This document shows, piece by piece, positions 26,668 to 37,710 of a stretch of DNA of 49,051 bases (its first letter is position 1; the number at the start of each line of letters is the position of its first letter). The stretch lies in contig JANXOM010000421.1 of NCBI GenBank assembly GCA_025353585.1, positions 1 through 49,051 of the forward strand, written 5' to 3'. A model generated the notes under the pieces. The model did no database searches. It saw only the letters and a list, made by a program, of their open reading frames with translations, and was not told the origin of the DNA. A program made the translations under genes and the position numbers. Source of the stretch: Deltaproteobacteria bacterium (GTDB taxonomy: Bacteria > Myxococcota_A > Polyangia > Haliangiales > Haliangiaceae).

Positions 26668-27444
26668 ATGTCCACGCTCGTCCCGTTCATCGACCTCTCG
26701 ATCATCGTCCCCGCGTACAACGAGGAACTCCGCATCACGCCGACGCTCGCCCGCCTGCACGGGTACCTCTCCGCGCAGCCGCTGCGCTACGAGATCCTGG
26801 TCGTCGACGATGGCTCGCGCGACGGCACCTGCGCGCTGATCGAGAAGACGGCCGAGACGATGCCGAACCTTCGCCTCGTCCGGCAGATGCCGAACCGCGG
26901 CAAGGGCGCCGCCGTCCGCCTCGGCATGCTCGCGGCGCGCGGCCAGATCCGCGTGATGTGCGACGCCGATGGCTCGATGCCGCCGGAGCAGCTCCCCGCG
27001 CTCCTCGCCCCGATCCACGCGTGCACGGCCGCCGTGTCGATCGGCTCGCGCTACGCGCCGGGCGCGAAGACCGACGTCAAGCAGCCGATGTACCGCGTCC
27101 TGTGGAGCCGCCTCGCGAACAAGGTCATCCAGCGCTCGCTCGTCCCCGGCGTTCGCGACACGCAGTGCGGCTTCAAGGCGTTCACGGCCGAGGCGGCGCG
27201 CGACCTGTTCTCCGTGGCGCGCATCGACGGGTGGGCGTTCGACCTCGAGATCCTCGCGCTCGCGAAGCGCCGCGGCTACGGCGTGACGGAGATCGGCGTC
27301 GAGTGGAGCGACGATGGCCGCTCGCGCGTGAACCCGCTCGTCGACATGTGGAAGGTCGTGCGCGAGGCGGTCACGATCCGCCGCAACCTCCGCCACGGCG
27401 TCTACGACCAGATCCACGCGCTACCCGCCCGCGCCGCGGCGTGA
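26668..27444 (+). CDS. Glycosyltransferase family 2, dolichyl-phosphate-mannose-synthase-like
   Basis: 258 aa, inverting GT-A fold. LSIIVPAYNEELRI is the first strand, ILVVDDGSRDGT the nucleotide-binding loop, RGKGAAVRLGM the next helix, MCDADGSMPP the DxD motif, and TQCGFKAFTAEAARDLF the DPM-specific block. There is no C-terminal transmembrane segment, so it is a soluble or peripheral type. Paired with the GtrA gene it probably charges a polyprenyl phosphate with a hexose for cell-surface glycosylation. SD-like CAGGAG lies about 10 bp before the ATG at 26668. Confidence 0.93.
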   Translation: MSTLVPFIDLSIIVPAYNEELRITPTLARLHGYLSAQPLRYEILVVDDGSRDGTCALIEKTAETMPNLRLVRQMPNRGKGAAVRLGMLAARGQIRVMCDADGSMPPEQLPALLAPIHACTAAVSIGSRYAPGAKTDVKQPMYRVLWSRLANKVIQRSLVPGVRDTQCGFKAFTAEAARDLFSVARIDGWAFDLEILALAKRRGYGVTEIGVEWSDDGRSRVNPLVDMWKVVREAVTIRRNLRHGVYDQIHALPARAAA

Positions 27445-27466
27445 TACAGCTGGGCCGCTGATCGTC

Positions 27467-27832
<366 letters not shown>

Positions 27833-27954
27833 GGCGCTCGGTCTATTTGTATCGGCGGCCCGCCTCCTGGCGCGGACGCGGAGGACGTGCACGCGTCGTT
27901 GCGGCCAGGAGCATCAGCCCTCGCGCTCTTGATTCGGTGTTAACGTGGCCCCTC

Positions 27955-29289
27955 ATGGATCAGCGGTCGCCGGTGCACGAGATCGTGAACGGGTTGTGGC
28001 GGTCGCTGCACATGCTCGGCTCCACGGCGGCGACCCACGATGTCGAGGCGTGGGGATTCTCGATCCACGCGGCGCTCTCGGCCAGCGGGCGCGAGTTCCA
28101 TAACCACGAGCACGTGATGGATATCGCCAGCGAGGGCGATCCGCTCGAGGTGATCGCCGCGCTCTATCACGATGCTGTCTACATCCAGGTCGACCTCGGG
28201 CCGCCGCCGTCGATGCGCGCCGAGCTCGAGGGGCTCATCGTCTCGGAGCCCGCCGGCTGGCGCGTGCTGCCGGGCGCGGCCGGTCTCGCCACGCAGGACG
28301 TGCTCGGCGTGTTCGGGCGCCAGGTCGGCGACGTGGTGATGCCGACGGGGGGGCTCAACGAGTTCGCGTCGGCGCTCGTGGCGAGCGTGCAGCTCGCGTC
28401 GGCGCTCACGCGCGAGCAGCGCATCGCGGTGTCCGCGTGCATCGAGCAGACGATCCCGTTTCGCGTCGACCCCGTGCCGGAGCTGCGCGCGCGCATCGCG
28501 AAGCTCGGCATCGAGGGGAAGGAGCTCGAGGACACGGTGTGCCGCGCGGTTCGGCTCGGCAACCGCGACGTAGAGAACTTCTCGGACAACGAGCCCGCGC
28601 GCTTCCTCGACAACACGTGGAAGCTCCTGCCGGAGAGCAACCCCGCGCTGCACTCGCCGCTCGTCTACACCGTGCGCGACTACCGCATCGCGCTGCAAAA
28701 CATGGAGGCGTTCCTCGCGTGGCTCCCTGCCGATCGCGTGTTTCACACGTGGGGCAACGAGCCGGCGCCGCAGATCCACGCGCGGCGCGTCGCGCGGACA
28801 ACCGGCAACCTCGAGCTCGCCGTCCGCTACCTGCGCGCGAAGCTGTACTCGATCGCGCTCGTCGAGGCCGTGGCGGCGGCGACGGGCGGCGATGTCCCGC
28901 TCGACTACTTCATGGGCCCCAAGCCGATGCAGGCGACGTCGAAGGCCAAGCGCATCGAGCACTTCTTCCCGCAGCTTCCGGTCGCCCCGGATCTCGACAA
29001 GCCACTCCACCGGCTCCTCGAGGAAGGTCGCGCGTCGGAGTCGAGCTTCGACACGGGGCCCTCGCCGGTCGGCGCGTTCCTGCACGCCTGCGTCGGCGAC
29101 GCGGCGGTCATGAAGGGCGTCGACAGCGCGCGCAAGTGGTGGGCGGGCGGTACGGACGTCAACACGTTCCTCTCGTCGCAACCGGCGAAGCCCGCGGCCG
29201 CGATCGCGCGCGCCGCCGGGAACATCATCGAAACGCGCCGGGACCGGCTGTTCTCGCTGGCCGAGCGCCTCGAGCGCGGCCTCGGTTGA
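27955..29289 (+). CDS. HD-superfamily-like hydrolase with large unknown C-terminal part
   Basis: 444 aa. Near residues 43-70, REFHNHEHVMDIA...ALYHDAVY has the spaced His and His-Asp pattern of HD metal-dependent phosphohydrolases of the COG4339 type (H.xH.HV and LYHDAVY). A further Asp/Glu-rich helix set (FASALVASVQLASALTREQRIAVSACIEQTIPFR) fits the rest of that helical core. Residues 220-444 are helical with no recognised family. The ATG at 27955 is the first good start after rnpB. Substrate unknown; a nucleotide or ppGpp-like substrate would be speculation. Confidence 0.78.
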   Translation: MDQRSPVHEIVNGLWRSLHMLGSTAATHDVEAWGFSIHAALSASGREFHNHEHVMDIASEGDPLEVIAALYHDAVYIQVDLGPPPSMRAELEGLIVSEPAGWRVLPGAAGLATQDVLGVFGRQVGDVVMPTGGLNEFASALVASVQLASALTREQRIAVSACIEQTIPFRVDPVPELRARIAKLGIEGKELEDTVCRAVRLGNRDVENFSDNEPARFLDNTWKLLPESNPALHSPLVYTVRDYRIALQNMEAFLAWLPADRVFHTWGNEPAPQIHARRVARTTGNLELAVRYLRAKLYSIALVEAVAAATGGDVPLDYFMGPKPMQATSKAKRIEHFFPQLPVAPDLDKPLHRLLEEGRASESSFDTGPSPVGAFLHACVGDAAVMKGVDSARKWWAGGTDVNTFLSSQPAKPAAAIARAAGNIIETRRDRLFSLAERLERGLG

Positions 29290-29800
29290 GAGCGGTCGTC
29301 GCGGTGCTCGCGCCTGGCGGCGAGCGGCACCAAGCCCGAGCCTGTCGAGCTCGCCACGCTCGGTCACGTCAGCCCGCCGACGGCGGACGCGGCGTACGTG
29401 TACGTCGCGCAGGTCGCCGACGGCACGGCGAGCATCGCGCGCATCCCGGCCGGCGGCGGCAGCGCGGCGGCCCTGTTCACGGACACGGGCGTCGCCTCCG
29501 GCCTGCTGCTCGACGGTGGTCAGCTCTACTCGGTGGCCTCCGATGGCCACGGCGATCGCACCGCGCGCATCTTCACCGCGCCCCCGACCGGCGGCCCCCC
29601 GCGGGAGCTCGGGCCGTTCACGGGCGCGCTCGGTCGGCTCGCCGCCGACGCGCGATGGTGCCGAGCGCGCCCGCGCGCGACTACACGGAGGACCGCGACG
29701 AGAAGTCGATCGTCGTCGGCCGGATGCGATCCCGCGCTGCGCGGCAGGGCGACTCGAAGCGCGCGGTGCTCCGGCCGAGCCGCTGTAGCGCGGTTGCGGG

Positions 29801-29804
<4 letters not shown>
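29287..29804 (+). pseudogene. Decayed beta-propeller lipoprotein remnant
   Basis: After the HD-type gene the plus strand reads TTG-RAVVAVLAP in one frame, then shifts to LAASGTKPEPVELATLGHV followed by AAYVYVAQVADGTASIARI, which is propeller-like (repeated strand with DG turns). After about 29655 another frame reads DYTEDRDEKSIVVG. At least two frame changes break what looks like a lipoprotein propeller related to the gene at 24569. No single open frame covers it. Confidence 0.45.
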
Positions 29805-30556
<752 letters not shown>

Positions 30557-30580
30557 GCTAACTGCCTTTCGTTGTCACCG

Positions 30581-30654
<74 letters not shown>

Positions 30655-30790
30655 GGCGTCGTGAAGTGCCACCTGTTGTGGACCACCGCACGCAGCGCGA
30701 GGGGAACGTATCAGGTTCGGAAATTAGGACAATACCTGCGAGGCAACTTGCCCGCTGCGATGAGCGAGTCGTCCGGTTATAGTTGGGACG

Positions 30791-31612
30791 ATGAATGTAG
30801 CTAACGTGGCTCGGGTGCTCGCGGTGACAGGGGCGTGCTTCGCAGCCGTGGGCTCGGCGACGTCCAACACGACTCAGCCGGCGACGACCGATCCGACCCA
30901 GGCGCAGTTCGAAGCGGCGAGCGGCGGCGCGAACGGCACCGGCACGACGCCGCCCGCGGCGCGCCAGATGGAAGCGACGCGCGCGCTCGGCCTGTGGCGC
31001 TCGACGTTCGGCGCGGTGAAGATCGAGGCGGACCAGACGCGCGGCGGCCTCCAGGCCGGCAGCGTCCAGGGCATCTGGATCTATCAGCGCCAGGGGCGCC
31101 AGGTGATCGGCGATTTCGGCGGGCAGCTTCGCGGCAATGTTTTGCAGTTCCACTGGCGCGAGCCCGGGCAGCAGCCGACGGACGCGCCGCTCGTCGGCGA
31201 TGGCTACCTCGTGTTCGAGCCGGGCGGGCGGCAGTACTCGGGCCGCTGGTGGAGCGAGCGCCACGATCGCCAGGGCGACTGGAACGGCTGGCGGCAGGAC
31301 GGCCAGCGCGGCGGTCAGCCCGAGGGCGTCGAGGGGGGCGAGCAGGGCCAGCCGGCGCAGAACGGCGCGTATCCGGCGGGGCAGCCGTATCCGCCGCAGG
31401 GCCAGCCGTATCCGCCGCAGGGCCAGCCCTATCCGCAGCCGCAGCAGGGCCAGCCGTACTATCCGCCGCAGGGGCAGCCGCAGCCGTACCAGCCGCCGCC
31501 GCAGCCCTACCAGCCGCAGCCGTACCAGCCGCAGCCATACCAGCCGCAGCCGTACCAGCCGCCGCCGCCGCAGCAGCCGCCGCCGCAGCCGCCCCAGCGC
31601 GGCTACTACTGA
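30791..31612 (+). CDS. Exported protein with Pro/Gln/Tyr-rich repeat tail
   Basis: 273 aa. The N-terminal hydrophobic segment (ARVLAVTGACFAAVGSA) looks like a signal peptide. Residues 65-165 (LGLWRSTFGAVKIE...VQGIWIYQ...VIGDFGGQLRGNVLQFHWRE...GYLVFEPGGRQYSGRWWSE) form a strand-rich domain in which 'G.w....g' units repeat, as in a small barrel family common among secreted proteins. The last 85 residues are PYPPQGQ and PYQPQ repeats, probably unfolded and possibly cell-wall or matrix contacting. The gene ends 13 bp before a large hairpin shared with dapF. Confidence 0.75.
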   Translation: MNVANVARVLAVTGACFAAVGSATSNTTQPATTDPTQAQFEAASGGANGTGTTPPAARQMEATRALGLWRSTFGAVKIEADQTRGGLQAGSVQGIWIYQRQGRQVIGDFGGQLRGNVLQFHWREPGQQPTDAPLVGDGYLVFEPGGRQYSGRWWSERHDRQGDWNGWRQDGQRGGQPEGVEGGEQGQPAQNGAYPAGQPYPPQGQPYPPQGQPYPQPQQGQPYYPPQGQPQPYQPPPQPYQPQPYQPQPYQPQPYQPPPPQQPPPQPPQRGYY

Positions 31613-31625
31613 CCGGCGTCCACCC

Positions 31626-31733
31626 GGATTAACCGCCAAGCCGCCAAGCCAGAGCCAAGTTCAGAAGTCTGAGGGCAAAGCCCGTCAAACCTCTGACCTT
31701 GGCTCTGGCTTGGCGCTCCTGGCGGCTGGGTGG

Positions 31734-31740
<7 letters not shown>
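31626..31740. repeat. 115-bp inverted-repeat (REPIN/MITE-like) hairpin element
   Basis: The outer arms GGATTAACC (31626-31634) and GGTTAATCC (31732-31740) are perfect complements. The inner arms GCCAAGCCAGAGCCAAG (31643-31659) and its complement (31698-31714) pair over 17 bp. A small GGGC-AAA-GCCC hairpin sits in the loop (31673-31683). It lies between two convergent genes and contains the dapF stop codon (TAA in TTAATCC read backwards). It could act as a two-way terminator as well as being a mobile repeat. Confidence 0.85.
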
Positions 31741-32671
<931 letters not shown>

Positions 32672-32675
<4 letters not shown>

Positions 32676-33412
32676 GGCGTCGCGGGGGCCGGCGTCGGGT
32701 TAGCCGGCGCAGGCGCGGGCGCGGGCGGCGCGGCGGGAGCCGCAGCCTTGGGCGCGGGAGCTTTCTCGATGGGCGCCTTCGCGGCGCTCCCGGCGGTCGG
32801 TGCCGCGGCGGGCGACTTGGCGGCGCTGCCGGTGGCGGGGGCGGGGAGTGGGGTCTCGACCGGCGTGGCCTTGGCGGCGCTGCCCGCGGCCGGCGTGGCC
32901 TTGGCGGCGTTGCCCGCGGCCGGCGTGACCGCGGCGGCGGAGCCCGGCGTGACGACGGCGGCGGAGCCCGTCTCGAGCGGGGCGATCGCGCTGTCCGAAC
33001 CGGCGGGGGTCATCATCGTCGGCGTGACCGGCGTGACCATCGAGGCCGAGCCGGCGTTCGAGCCCTGCGCGGCCGAGCCAGCGCCGGAGCCCTTCTTGTT
33101 GAGGACGGCGTCCTTCGCCTCTTCCTTCTGCGACGCGAGCTCCTCCTGCTCCTTGCCGAACTTCTCGAGCTCGTCGGCCGAGTTGTGGCTCGCGAGGAAC
33201 GCCAGGATCATCGAGGTGGCCATGAACACGATGCCCGCCGTGGCGGTCAGGCGCTTGAGGAACGACGAGGCGCCGCCGCCGCCGAACACCGTCGCCGCGT
33301 TGCCGCCGCCGAACGCGCCACCCATGCCGCCGCCCTTGCCCGACTGCAGGAGCACCGTGAGCATCAGAAACAGGCACACGATGACGTGCAGGATCGTGAG
33401 GAGCGTCGACAT
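32672..33412 (-). CDS. secG: Preprotein translocase subunit SecG with very long C-terminal tail
   Basis: A small SecYEG channel subunit, inner membrane. The family part is residues 1-75: LLTILHVIVCLFLMLTVLLQSGKGGGMGGAFGGG, then FLKRLTATAGIVFMATSMILAF. A charged coiled-coil-like stretch (DELEKFGKEQEELASQKEEAKD) and about 140 residues of Ala/Pro/Gly low complexity follow, for 246 aa in total against 75-130 usually. The tail would be on the side reached after two helices (periplasm, if topology is normal). ATG at 33412, divergent by 58 bp from the WD40 kinase gene. dapF follows with a 4-bp overlap. Confidence 0.95.
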
Positions 33413-33470
33413 GCGGACATAGCTCTACCCCAACCCCTCAGGCGTCGCAATCGCTAGGTATATTGGATGC

Positions 33471-36400
33471 GTGGACGAGGGCCCCCCTGGGAACCGGCCC
33501 GGCCCGGCCGGGGTCGGCCTGGACGCGACCGTGGCCGCGGTCCCGGACGCGTCGGCGCGCACGATCGCGGCCGGTCGTCAGCCCTCCGCGAGCTCGCCGA
33601 GCCCCAACCCGCTGGCGGCGGTCCAGGCCGCGGCGGATCTCCCGGTGGTCGATGCCGCGCACTACGAGATGCTCGAGGAGCACGCCCGGGGCGGCCTCGG
33701 GCGCATCGTCCGGGCGCGCGACCGCCGGACCGGCCGGCTCGTGGCCATCAAGGAGATGCTCGGCGACGACGACGCCGCCGCGCGCCGCTTCGCGCAGGAG
33801 GCGATGATCACCGCGAACCTCCAGCACCCGGCGATCGTGCCGGTCTACGAGCTGGGGCGCTGGGCCACGGGCGCGCCGTTCTACGCGATGAAGCTCGTCG
33901 CGGGGACGTCGTTCGAGCAGGCGGTGCGCGGCGCCGAGCTCGGGGATCGGCTCGCGCGGCTGCCGGTGATCGTGTCGGTCGCCGAGGCGCTGGCGTACGC
34001 GCACGCGCGGCACGTGATCCACCGGGACCTCAAGCCGGCGAACGTGCTCGTCGGCGCGTACGGCGAGACCGTCGTCATCGACTGGGGGCTCGCGAAGGTC
34101 GTGGGCGGCCCGGAGCTGCCGGACGCGCTCGCCGCGATCACGCTCGCGCCCGCGGTGGCGCCGCCGGACCACGCGTCGCTCGTGCTCGCCGCGTCGGTCA
34201 GCGATCAGACGATGGCGGGCGCCCTCATGGGGACGCCGGCGTACATGCCGCCGGAGCAGGCGCTCGGCGAGGCCGTCGACGAGCGCGCCGATGTCTACGC
34301 GATCGGCGCGATGCTGTACTTCCTCGTCGCGGGCGCGGCGCCGTTCGCCGACAAGAAGCCGACGGACCTCGCGACGCTGCTCGCCCTCGCCGCGACCGCC
34401 GGCCCGACGCCGCTCGCCCAGCTCGCCCCGACGGCGCCGCCGGACCTGGTGGCGATCGCGGCGAAGGCGATGGCGCGGAAGCCGGCCGATCGGTACCGCA
34501 GCGCGCAGGAGCTCGCGGACGATCTCCGCCGCTACACGACGGGGCAGCTCGTCGCCGCGCATCGGTACGATCTGCGCGCGCTCGTCGGGCGCTGGCTGCG
34601 GCGGCACCGCGCGCCGGTCACGGTCGCGGCGGTGCTCCTGACGGTGCTCGTGGTCGGCGGCGTGATGAGCGTGCAGCGCATCGTCGCCGGGCGCGCCGCC
34701 GCCGTCACGGCCATGGACCAGGCCAAGGACGCCGAGGGCCGCGCGATGCGCGAGATGGACGGCTCGCGAAAGAGCCTCGCGACGGCGCTCTATCAGAAGG
34801 GCCGCGTCGCCGAAAATGGCAAGGAGTGGGCGCGGGCCGCGATGTACTACGCGGCGGCGCGACTCAAGACGGACTCGCCAGAGGCGCGGTGGGCGGCGGG
34901 CTACAGCGAGGCGCGCGCGCTGTTCCCGCAGGCGCGTCACCTCGGGCACGCGGCGTGGGTGCACGCGGCGGCGTTCTCGCAGGACGGCGCGCGGGTCGCG
35001 ACCGTCGACGACGCCGGCCAGCTGCGCGTGTGGTCACCGCGCGACGGTGCGCTGATCGCGGAGCGTAAGCTCGGCACGAAGGCGCTCTATGCCGTGACGT
35101 TCGCGCCCGACGGCGAGCTCGCGGCCGTCGGTGACGAGGGCATCATCTGGCGGCTCGCGCCGGATCTCTCGACGACCACCGAGCTGCGCGGGCACACGGG
35201 CCGCGTCTGGTCCCTCGCGTACGCGCCCGCCGGCGGCACGCTCGCGTCGGGCGGCGAGGACGCGACGGTCCGGCTGTGGCGGCTCGCCGCCGGCACGAGT
35301 CGCGTGCTGACCGCGCACACGCAGCGCGTGTACTGCGTGGCGTGGGCGCCCGATGGCGCGCACCTCGCCAGCTCGAGCGACGACCGGCGCGCGTGGCTCT
35401 GGGACGCCGCGACAGGCAAGGGCGCGCAGCTCGGCGCCCACGTGGCCGGCGGCATCCGCGTCGCCGTGTTCCTGCCGAAGGGCGACGAGGTCGTGACCGC
35501 GGGCTGGGACAGCGAGGTCTACGTGTGGCGCATCGGCGAGGCCGCGCCGGTGCAAGCGTGGGCGGAGACGATGAGCATCCATGGCGCGGCGCTCTCGACG
35601 GACGGCACGGTGCTGATGTCCGGCGGCGATGGCGACGTCGTCCACGCGTGGGAGATCAGCACGCACCAGCTCGTCACCGTGCTCGCGGCGCCAGGCGGGC
35701 AGACCAGCACGGTCGTATTCAGCGCGGACGGCCGCTGGGTCGTGACGGCCGGCAAGGACGGGATCCCGGTGGTGTGGGACGCGCAGGCGCTGCACCGGCT
35801 GGTCGCGGTTGGCCATCGGTTCTCCGTCGATCGCACGAGCTTCGCGCCGAGCGGCACGTACTTCGTCACGGGCTCGAACGCCGAGCACGCGATCCGCGCG
35901 TGGGGCACGGCGACGGGCCACGAGCTCGTTCACATCGCGACGACCGCGGCGTGCGGCGACGGCGTGGTCGCCCTCGGCGAGACCGAGATCGCGTCGGCGT
36001 GCGAGGACGGCACGCTGCGGCGCTGGGACCTGACCGGGCGCGAGACGGCGCGGCTCGAGACGGACGTGTGGCTGCGCACGACATGGGTCTCGCCCGACGG
36101 CAAGACGCTCGCGGCGGGGCACATGCGCGGGCGGCTCGCGCTGATCGACGTGGCGAGCTGGACGGTGATCGTCGAGAAGACGCTGCACACGCATCAGATC
36201 TACGGCGTGGAGCTGCGCGCCGACGGGCGCCTCCTGACGACGGGCCTCGATAGCCACACGCGGGTGTGGCGGGGGCGCGAGCTGCAGCCCGAGCTCGACA
36301 TCGATCTCACCGAGCACGACGGCCTGCTGTCCGCGGCGTGGTCGCCGGATGGCTCGCAGATCGCGTCGGGCGCCGAGGATGGCACCCTCGCCGTGTGGGA

Positions 36401-36926
36401 CGTGGGCCGGCACGCGTGGTTCGATCACGGACGCGGCGAGCACGTCGCGAAGCTCGGGACCGTGTGGCGCATCGTCTACGAGCCGGACGGCGCGCGGGCC
36501 TTCACCGTGACCGAGGACGGGCTCGTGCGCGTCTGGGATCCGACGACCTGGGCGGTGCCGGGGCCCACGGACGTCCTCGACGCGGGTGAGGGCGCGGCGC
36601 AGTCCCTCGCCATCACGCCCGACGGTACGACGCTCGCGGTCGGGCATCGCGACGGCGCGATCGTGCTGTGGGATCTGGCGAAGCGGGCGATCCGCTCGCG
36701 GATCGGCGGCCGCACGCGCGACCACGGCTCGTGCGCCGACCTCGCGACGGCGGCGTGGGTCGATCCGGGGCACCGCGAGCTCGTGACGGCGGCCTGCGCG
36801 GACGATCCGGGGACCTACGCGGCCCGCCTGGCCGCTCGCACGCACCAGCGGATCGACGACGACGTGGACGCGCGCTGGGATTGGGAGCCGCGCCCGATCG
36901 CTACGTCGACGTCCGCGCCGCCTTGA
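33471..36926 (+). CDS. Membrane Ser/Thr kinase with WD40 repeat domain
   Basis: 1151 aa. Cytosolic kinase domain about 65-355: ARGGLG, K94 (AIKEM), HRDLKPAN (184-191), IDWGLAK (DWG in place of DFG, frequent in this bacterial group), GTPAYMPPEQ. One transmembrane helix is at 382-400 (VTVAAVLLTVLVVGGVMS), then a short coiled coil. From about 485 to the end are roughly 14 WD40 units (GHTGRVWSLAYAPAGGTLASGGEDATVRLW and similar), enough for two propellers outside the inner membrane. It probably senses an external or periplasmic partner. GTG start. Its last 26 bp overlap the end of tpiA on the other strand, and it lies between tpiA and secG. Confidence 0.95.
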   Translation: MDEGPPGNRPGPAGVGLDATVAAVPDASARTIAAGRQPSASSPSPNPLAAVQAAADLPVVDAAHYEMLEEHARGGLGRIVRARDRRTGRLVAIKEMLGDDDAAARRFAQEAMITANLQHPAIVPVYELGRWATGAPFYAMKLVAGTSFEQAVRGAELGDRLARLPVIVSVAEALAYAHARHVIHRDLKPANVLVGAYGETVVIDWGLAKVVGGPELPDALAAITLAPAVAPPDHASLVLAASVSDQTMAGALMGTPAYMPPEQALGEAVDERADVYAIGAMLYFLVAGAAPFADKKPTDLATLLALAATAGPTPLAQLAPTAPPDLVAIAAKAMARKPADRYRSAQELADDLRRYTTGQLVAAHRYDLRALVGRWLRRHRAPVTVAAVLLTVLVVGGVMSVQRIVAGRAAAVTAMDQAKDAEGRAMREMDGSRKSLATALYQKGRVAENGKEWARAAMYYAAARLKTDSPEARWAAGYSEARALFPQARHLGHAAWVHAAAFSQDGARVATVDDAGQLRVWSPRDGALIAERKLGTKALYAVTFAPDGELAAVGDEGIIWRLAPDLSTTTELRGHTGRVWSLAYAPAGGTLASGGEDATVRLWRLAAGTSRVLTAHTQRVYCVAWAPDGAHLASSSDDRRAWLWDAATGKGAQLGAHVAGGIRVAVFLPKGDEVVTAGWDSEVYVWRIGEAAPVQAWAETMSIHGAALSTDGTVLMSGGDGDVVHAWEISTHQLVTVLAAPGGQTSTVVFSADGRWVVTAGKDGIPVVWDAQALHRLVAVGHRFSVDRTSFAPSGTYFVTGSNAEHAIRAWGTATGHELVHIATTAACGDGVVALGETEIASACEDGTLRRWDLTGRETARLETDVWLRTTWVSPDGKTLAAGHMRGRLALIDVASWTVIVEKTLHTHQIYGVELRADGRLLTTGLDSHTRVWRGRELQPELDIDLTEHDGLLSAAWSPDGSQIASGAEDGTLAVWDVGRHAWFDHGRGEHVAKLGTVWRIVYEPDGARAFTVTEDGLVRVWDPTTWAVPGPTDVLDAGEGAAQSLAITPDGTTLAVGHRDGAIVLWDLAKRAIRSRIGGRTRDHGSCADLATAAWVDPGHRELVTAACADDPGTYAARLAARTHQRIDDDVDARWDWEPRPIATSTSAPP

Positions 36927-37674
36927 CGATGGCGATGAAGTCCGCGGCGTCGAGCGACGCACCGCCGACGAGCGCGCCGTCGATGTCGGGCTCGGCGATG
37001 AGCGCCTCGGCGTTGCTCGGCTTGACGGAGCCGCCGTACTGGATGCGGACGGCCTCCGCGATCGGGGGGCCGAGCTTCTCGGCGAGGCGCCGGCGGATGT
37101 GCGCGTGGACCTCCTGCGCCTGCGCGGGCGTGGCCGTGCGGCCGGTGCCGATCGCCCAGACGGGCTCGTAGGCGATGACGAGCTTCGAGGCGAGGTCGAC
37201 CTTCGTGGCCGCGACGTCGGCGATCGCCTCGGCGAGCTGCTCGTCGATGACGGCGAGGGTCCGGCCCGCGTCGCGCTCCGCGAGGTGCTCTCCGATGCAG
37301 ACGATCGCGCCGAGGCCGGCCCGCAGGACCGAGCACGCCTTCTTGCCGACGTGATCGCTCGTATCGCCGAAGAACTGGCGGCGCTCGCTGTGGCCGACGA
37401 TCGCCCACGCGGCGCCCGCGTCCGCGATCAGCGGGGCCGAGACCTCGCCGGTGTACGCGCCGGTGGCCTCCCAGTAGGCGTCCTGCGCGCAGGTCGCGAT
37501 GTGCGTGCCCTCGAGCCGCTTCGCGACGCTGTGGAGCGCGGTGAACACGGGGGCGACGCCGACCTGCACGCCCTTGACGGCGGCGAGCTGGTTCTTGAGG
37601 TCGGTGACGAGCGCGAGCGACTCCGCGATGTTCTTGTGCAGCTTCCAGTTGCCGACGACGAAGGGCGTGCGCAT
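36901..37674 (-). CDS. tpiA: Triosephosphate isomerase
   Basis: Interconverts dihydroxyacetone phosphate and glyceraldehyde 3-phosphate (glycolysis/gluconeogenesis, cytosol). 257 aa from the ATG at 37674; the six residues upstream in the open frame are not family-like. Catalytic residues: K11 (GNWKLHKN), H95 (AIVGHSERR), E170 (IAYEPVWAIGTG, before the flexible loop). YGGSVKPSNA is the phosphate-binding loop. It overlaps the convergent kinase gene by 26 bp. secG, its usual downstream neighbour, lies in the same direction but 3.5 kb further on. Confidence 0.98.
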   Translation of the reverse strand: MRTPFVVGNWKLHKNIAESLALVTDLKNQLAAVKGVQVGVAPVFTALHSVAKRLEGTHIATCAQDAYWEATGAYTGEVSAPLIADAGAAWAIVGHSERRQFFGDTSDHVGKKACSVLRAGLGAIVCIGEHLAERDAGRTLAVIDEQLAEAIADVAATKVDLASKLVIAYEPVWAIGTGRTATPAQAQEVHAHIRRRLAEKLGPPIAEAVRIQYGGSVKPSNAEALIAEPDIDGALVGGASLDAADFIAIVKAARTST

Positions 37675-37710
37675 CGCCGGCAGTAGTACCACGCGGCCTG
37701 CGGCAGGGAG

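Noticed and set aside
27847-27932. Open frames overlapping the RNase P RNA and extending the HD gene upstream
   Set aside because: The RNA is conserved by sequence and pairing; protein-like content begins only at the ATG at 27955.
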